Shown here one piece after another: positions 14,092 to 17,228 of a DNA stretch of 17,228 nucleotides; position 1 is the first letter of the stretch; every line of letters starts with the position of its first letter. The DNA is from Gammaproteobacteria bacterium (lineage in GTDB: Bacteria; Pseudomonadota; Gammaproteobacteria; SZUA-229). Where the stretch lies: contig DROB01000151.1 of assembly GCA_011321985.1 (NCBI GenBank), forward strand, positions 1-17,228, in the 5' to 3' direction. The notes below the pieces were generated by a model. It saw nothing but the letters and a program-made list of their open reading frames with translations, was not told the DNA's origin and searched no databases. Both the position numbers and the translations under genes were made by a program.

Positions 14092-16743
14092 ATGAAAAAA
14101 ACCACGGTAAAAACCAGTTCAGCTCTACGTCAGGCCTTCCTTACATTCTTTAAAGACAAAGGACACGAGGTGGTATCCAGTAGCTCACTGGTACCGGGAA
14201 ATGATCCTACCCTGTTATTCACCAATGCAGGCATGGTGCAGTTCAAAGATGTTTTCCTGGGTCGTGACAAGCGCAGCTATACGCGCGCGACATCCAGCCA
14301 ACGCTGTGTGCGCGCGGGTGGAAAACACAACGATCTGGAAAATGTCGGCTATACCGCACGTCATCACACCTTCTTCGAGATGCTGGGCAACTTCAGTTTC
14401 GGTGATTACTTTAAGGAAGATGCCATCAGATACGCCTGGGAATTTCTGACGGAGGTCGTCGGCCTGCCAGCAGAGAAGCTCTGGGTCACGGTTTATGCTG
14501 ATGACAACGAAGCTGAAGATATCTGGCTTAACAAGATCGGTGTCAGCAGCGAACGTTTCAGCCGCATCGGTGACAAACCCGGCAAGAAATACGAGAGTGA
14601 TAATTTCTGGGCGATGGGTGACACCGGTCCCTGTGGTCCGTGCACCGAAATATTCTATGACCACGGTGAAGATATCTGGGGTGGCCCGCCGGGCACACCG
14701 GAAGAAGACGGTGATCGATATATCGAGATATGGAATCTGGTGTTCATGCAATACAACCGCAGCGCCGATGGGCAGATGAATGCATTGCCAGCTCCCTCCG
14801 TCGATACCGGTATGGGACTGGAACGGCTGGCAGCGATCCTTCAGGGTGTACACAATAATTATGATATCGACATCTTCCAGCATCTGATCAAAGCGGCAGC
14901 CAGAGTCACCCATACTGCTGACCTGGAAAACAAATCATTACGTGTCATCGCCGATCACATCCGTTCCTGTGCCTTCCTGTGCGTCGATGAAGTGATGCCA
15001 TCCAATGAAGGCCGTGGCTACGTGTTGCGCCGCATCATCCGTCGTGCCTGCCGCCATGGCCACCAGCTGGGCATGGATGGTCTGTTCTTCAGTAAACTGG
15101 TGCAGCCACTGGTCGAAGTGATGGGCGAGGCGTATCCTGAATTAGTCAAAGCCCAGGCCAATGTCGAACGTATCCTGAAACTGGAAGAAGAACGTTTTGC
15201 CGAGACACTGGATCATGGCATGAAGATCCTGGAAGAAGATATCACGAAGCTGAAAGATAAAACCATCACCGGTGAAACCTTGTTCAAGCTCTACGATACC
15301 TACGGGTTTCCCGTCGATCTGACCGCCGATATCGCACGTGAACGTAAACTGGATATCGATGAAGCCGGTTTTGAAGCCTGTATGGAAGCACAGCGTGAAC
15401 GCGGTCGCAGTGCCAGTCAGTTCGGGGTCGACTACAACAAAGATGTGCAGGTCGACTGTGACTGTGTCTTTACCGGCTACGATCAGTCCAGGCAGAAAAG
15501 CAGCGTTGTCGAGTTGTTCGCAGGGGCTGATCCGGTTGATTCCTTAACAGCGGGACAGCAGGGAATCGTGGTACTGGAAGAGACCCCTTTTTATGGTGAG
15601 TCCGGTGGCCAGGTCGGAGATACAGGTCAACTGGTTTCATCGGATACCCTTTTTGTGGTGAAAGACACACAGAAACAGGGCAAGAGTATCCTGCATATCG
15701 GGGAGGTACAAAAAGGTGCCATCAAAAAAGGGGATACACTGACGGCTGAATTCGATCTGGAAAACCGCAAAGCCATCAGTCGAAATCATTCTGCAACGCA
15801 CCTCATGCACGCCGCACTGCAACAGGTACTGGGTGATCATGTCTCGCAGAAAGGTTCACTGGTCGATGCGGAAAAACTGCGTTTTGATTTCTCACACTTC
15901 GAACCGGTAAAAGCGGAAGAGCTCAGGGCCATCGAGAAGATCGTCAATACACAGATCCGCAATAACAGCCGAGCTGTCGCCAGAGAGATGGAACTGGAAG
16001 CGGCCAAAGCCTCTGGTGCCATGGCCTTATTCGGTGAGAAGTACGATGATGTCGTGCGCGTGGTCTCCATGGGCGATCAGCAGGAAAGCGGGGCCTTTTC
16101 GACTGAGTTATGCGGTGGTGTTCATGTCGACCGTGTCGGTGACATCGGGTTCTTCAAGATTACCGCCGAAACCGGTATCGCCTCCGGTGTGCGGCGTATC
16201 GAAGCAGTAACCGGTGAGGGTGCTGCTAACTGGGTATTTCAAAAGGATGAACAACTGGATGAACTCGCGCACCTGCTCAAGAGCAGCCGTGATGAAGTAA
16301 ACGGAAAGGTCGAGCAGTTAATGCACAGGCTAAAAGACCAGGAAAAACAGCTGACACAACTCAAAGGCAAGATGGCTTCACAGGCGGGCAGTGACCTGTC
16401 CAGCCAGGCAGAAGAAGTCGGTGGTGTTAAAATACTGGCAGCACATCTCGAAGGTGCTGACAGCAACACCCTGCGTGAGACGCTGGATCAGTTAAAAAAC
16501 AAGCTGGGTTCAGCCGCTATCGTACTCGCCAGCGAAGAAGCCGGGAAAGTGAAACTGATCGCAGGCGTGACCAAAGAGCTGAGCAAAACCATCAAGGCCG
16601 GTGACCTGGTCAATATCGCCGCCGCAGAAGTCGGTGGCAAAGGCGGCGGTCGCCCGGACATGGCACAGGCCGGTGGCTCAAACCCGGCGGCAATCCCGCA
16701 GGCACTGGATGCAGCGAAGAACTGGTTACAGGATCAGTTATAA
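14092..16743 (+). CDS. alaS: alanyl-tRNA synthetase
   Basis: AlaRS charges tRNA-Ala and edits mischarged Ser and Gly. The 883-aa protein (876 in E. coli) is complete. The class II catalytic domain shows NDPTLLFTNAGM, RCVRAGGKHNDLENVG, NFSFGDYF and the PSVDTGMGLERLA motif. The editing domain has the zinc site HSATH (His566, His570) with Cys674 and His678 in CGGVHV. The C-terminal DHHA1 domain ends GGKGGGRPDMAQAGG. It starts 28 nt after recX, so recA-recX-alaS may be partly co-transcribed. The ribosome-binding site is weak. Confidence 0.98.
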   Translation: MKKTTVKTSSALRQAFLTFFKDKGHEVVSSSSLVPGNDPTLLFTNAGMVQFKDVFLGRDKRSYTRATSSQRCVRAGGKHNDLENVGYTARHHTFFEMLGNFSFGDYFKEDAIRYAWEFLTEVVGLPAEKLWVTVYADDNEAEDIWLNKIGVSSERFSRIGDKPGKKYESDNFWAMGDTGPCGPCTEIFYDHGEDIWGGPPGTPEEDGDRYIEIWNLVFMQYNRSADGQMNALPAPSVDTGMGLERLAAILQGVHNNYDIDIFQHLIKAAARVTHTADLENKSLRVIADHIRSCAFLCVDEVMPSNEGRGYVLRRIIRRACRHGHQLGMDGLFFSKLVQPLVEVMGEAYPELVKAQANVERILKLEEERFAETLDHGMKILEEDITKLKDKTITGETLFKLYDTYGFPVDLTADIARERKLDIDEAGFEACMEAQRERGRSASQFGVDYNKDVQVDCDCVFTGYDQSRQKSSVVELFAGADPVDSLTAGQQGIVVLEETPFYGESGGQVGDTGQLVSSDTLFVVKDTQKQGKSILHIGEVQKGAIKKGDTLTAEFDLENRKAISRNHSATHLMHAALQQVLGDHVSQKGSLVDAEKLRFDFSHFEPVKAEELRAIEKIVNTQIRNNSRAVAREMELEAAKASGAMALFGEKYDDVVRVVSMGDQQESGAFSTELCGGVHVDRVGDIGFFKITAETGIASGVRRIEAVTGEGAANWVFQKDEQLDELAHLLKSSRDEVNGKVEQLMHRLKDQEKQLTQLKGKMASQAGSDLSSQAEEVGGVKILAAHLEGADSNTLRETLDQLKNKLGSAAIVLASEEAGKVKLIAGVTKELSKTIKAGDLVNIAAAEVGGKGGGRPDMAQAGGSNPAAIPQALDAAKNWLQDQL

Positions 16744-16774
16744 GGTATAAGGTATATAACACGCCCTTTACCTT

Positions 16775-16803
16775 GCAGGAACGGTTTGCAAACCGCGATT
16801 GCC
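16775..16803 (+). repeat. single REP-like unit after alaS
   Basis: GCAGGAACGGTTTGCAAACCG then CGATTGCC matches the REP unit seen at 4718-4745 and 13474-13498. Here it stands alone, 31 nt after the alaS stop codon. A TAAGGTATAAGGTAT direct repeat lies between. Confidence 0.75.
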
Positions 16804-16872
16804 CGCGCAGGAAAAACACACTTGCTGAGTGCCTCATAATAAACAAGGGACACCGACTAAACCATTGATTCA

Positions 16873-16901
16873 TTGCAAGAATTAGCCATAACTTATATAC
16901 T
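16873..16901 (+). promoter_or_regulatory. probable sigma-70 promoter of lysC
   Basis: TTGCAA (16873-16878) and TATACT (16896-16901) are separated by exactly 17 nt, giving a leader of about 24 nt before lysC. It is the best promoter match in the window by eye. Confidence 0.6.
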
Positions 16902-16931
16902 TCGCGTTTGCATTAACACCGTTCATCAAAT

Positions 16932-17228
16932 ATGTCTCTGATCGTTCAAAAATACGGCGGCACTTCGGTAGGCACTATCGAAAAAATCGGCAACGTCGCC
17001 GATAAAGTCGCTGCGCGGGCAAAAAATGGTGACAAAGTTGTGGTAGCTGTTTCCGCCATGAGTGGTGAAACCAACAAATTAATCGCGCTTGCCAGCGAGA
17101 TGAGTGACAACAAACACGCTCGTGAGATGGATGTATTGGTTTCGACAGGCGAACAAGTGACTATCGCGCTGCTGACCATGGCGTTACTGGATCGCGGATG
17201 TGATGCCCGCTCCTATACCGGCGCTCAA
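16932..17228 (+). CDS. lysC: aspartate kinase, 5' part (truncated by window edge)
   Basis: The first 99 codons of aspartokinase are present; the reading frame runs off the window. The enzyme phosphorylates aspartate at the entry to lysine, threonine and methionine synthesis. The N-terminal motif VQKYGGTSVG and later VVAVSAMSGETN and VSTGEQVT are characteristic of the LysC family. There is no sign of the regulatory ACT domains because they lie downstream. No clear Shine-Dalgarno is seen before the ATG at 16932. alaS followed by lysC is a common order in Gammaproteobacteria outside the enterics; csrA often follows and would be expected next, out of view. Confidence 0.93.
   Translation, partial: MSLIVQKYGGTSVGTIEKIGNVADKVAARAKNGDKVVVAVSAMSGETNKLIALASEMSDNKHAREMDVLVSTGEQVTIALLTMALLDRGCDARSYTGAQ

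Noticed and set aside
14215..14913. 232-codon - strand reading frame inside alaS
   Set aside because: It is antisense to the highly conserved catalytic domain of alaS and its sequence mirrors alaS codon pattern.

Overview
The window is ordinary, densely coded gammaproteobacterial chromosome. Almost every protein aligns well with its E. coli counterpart as I recall it, and two classic gammaproteobacterial blocks are present: yceD-rpmF-plsX-fabH and pncC ... recA-recX-alaS-lysC. One gene encodes a DsrC/TusE-family protein. This family is often multicopy in sulfur-oxidising Gammaproteobacteria, so a sulfur-oxidiser or a related symbiont is plausible, but the sequence does not prove it. No phage, CRISPR array, rRNA, tRNA or intact transposon was seen.

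Layout. Bases 1-196 are AT-rich with no gene. On the + strand, 197-3508 carries yceD, rpmF (GTG start), plsX, fabH (GTG start, 4-nt overlap with plsX) and a small VOC-fold protein, probably one lipid/ribosome operon. A predicted lipoprotein resembling DUF3015 follows at 3669-4034 with a strong terminator, then a CspA-family cold-shock gene at 4229-4438. Bases 4439-5079 hold no credible gene but several palindromic dispersed repeats. On the - strand, recN (5080-6768) lies downstream of nadK (6806-7696), and mutS (7823-10414) lies upstream of both. pncC (10496-10996, +) is divergent from mutS.

Between pncC and recA sit two - strand genes that E. coli does not have there. One encodes a DsrC/TusE-like protein that keeps the upstream cysteine but has Asp in place of the penultimate one. 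The other encodes a 126-aa unknown protein that looks like a degenerate receiver domain. A terminator-like hairpin separates them. recA (12284-13339) and recX (TTG start at 13626) are separated by a REP pair and a clean hairpin terminator. alaS (14092-16743) follows, then the first 99 codons of lysC, cut by the window edge.

Themes. DNA repair and recombination are concentrated here (recN, mutS, recA, recX), yet I see no canonical gammaproteobacterial LexA box upstream of recA or nadK-recN. The intergenic regions share a REP-like palindrome with core GCGGTTTGCAAACCGC or variants of it. It occurs as inverted pairs at two loci and as single copies at two more. The points most worth checking are the single-cysteine DsrC-like protein with its neighbour, the long hairpin just before plsX, and the REP pairs.
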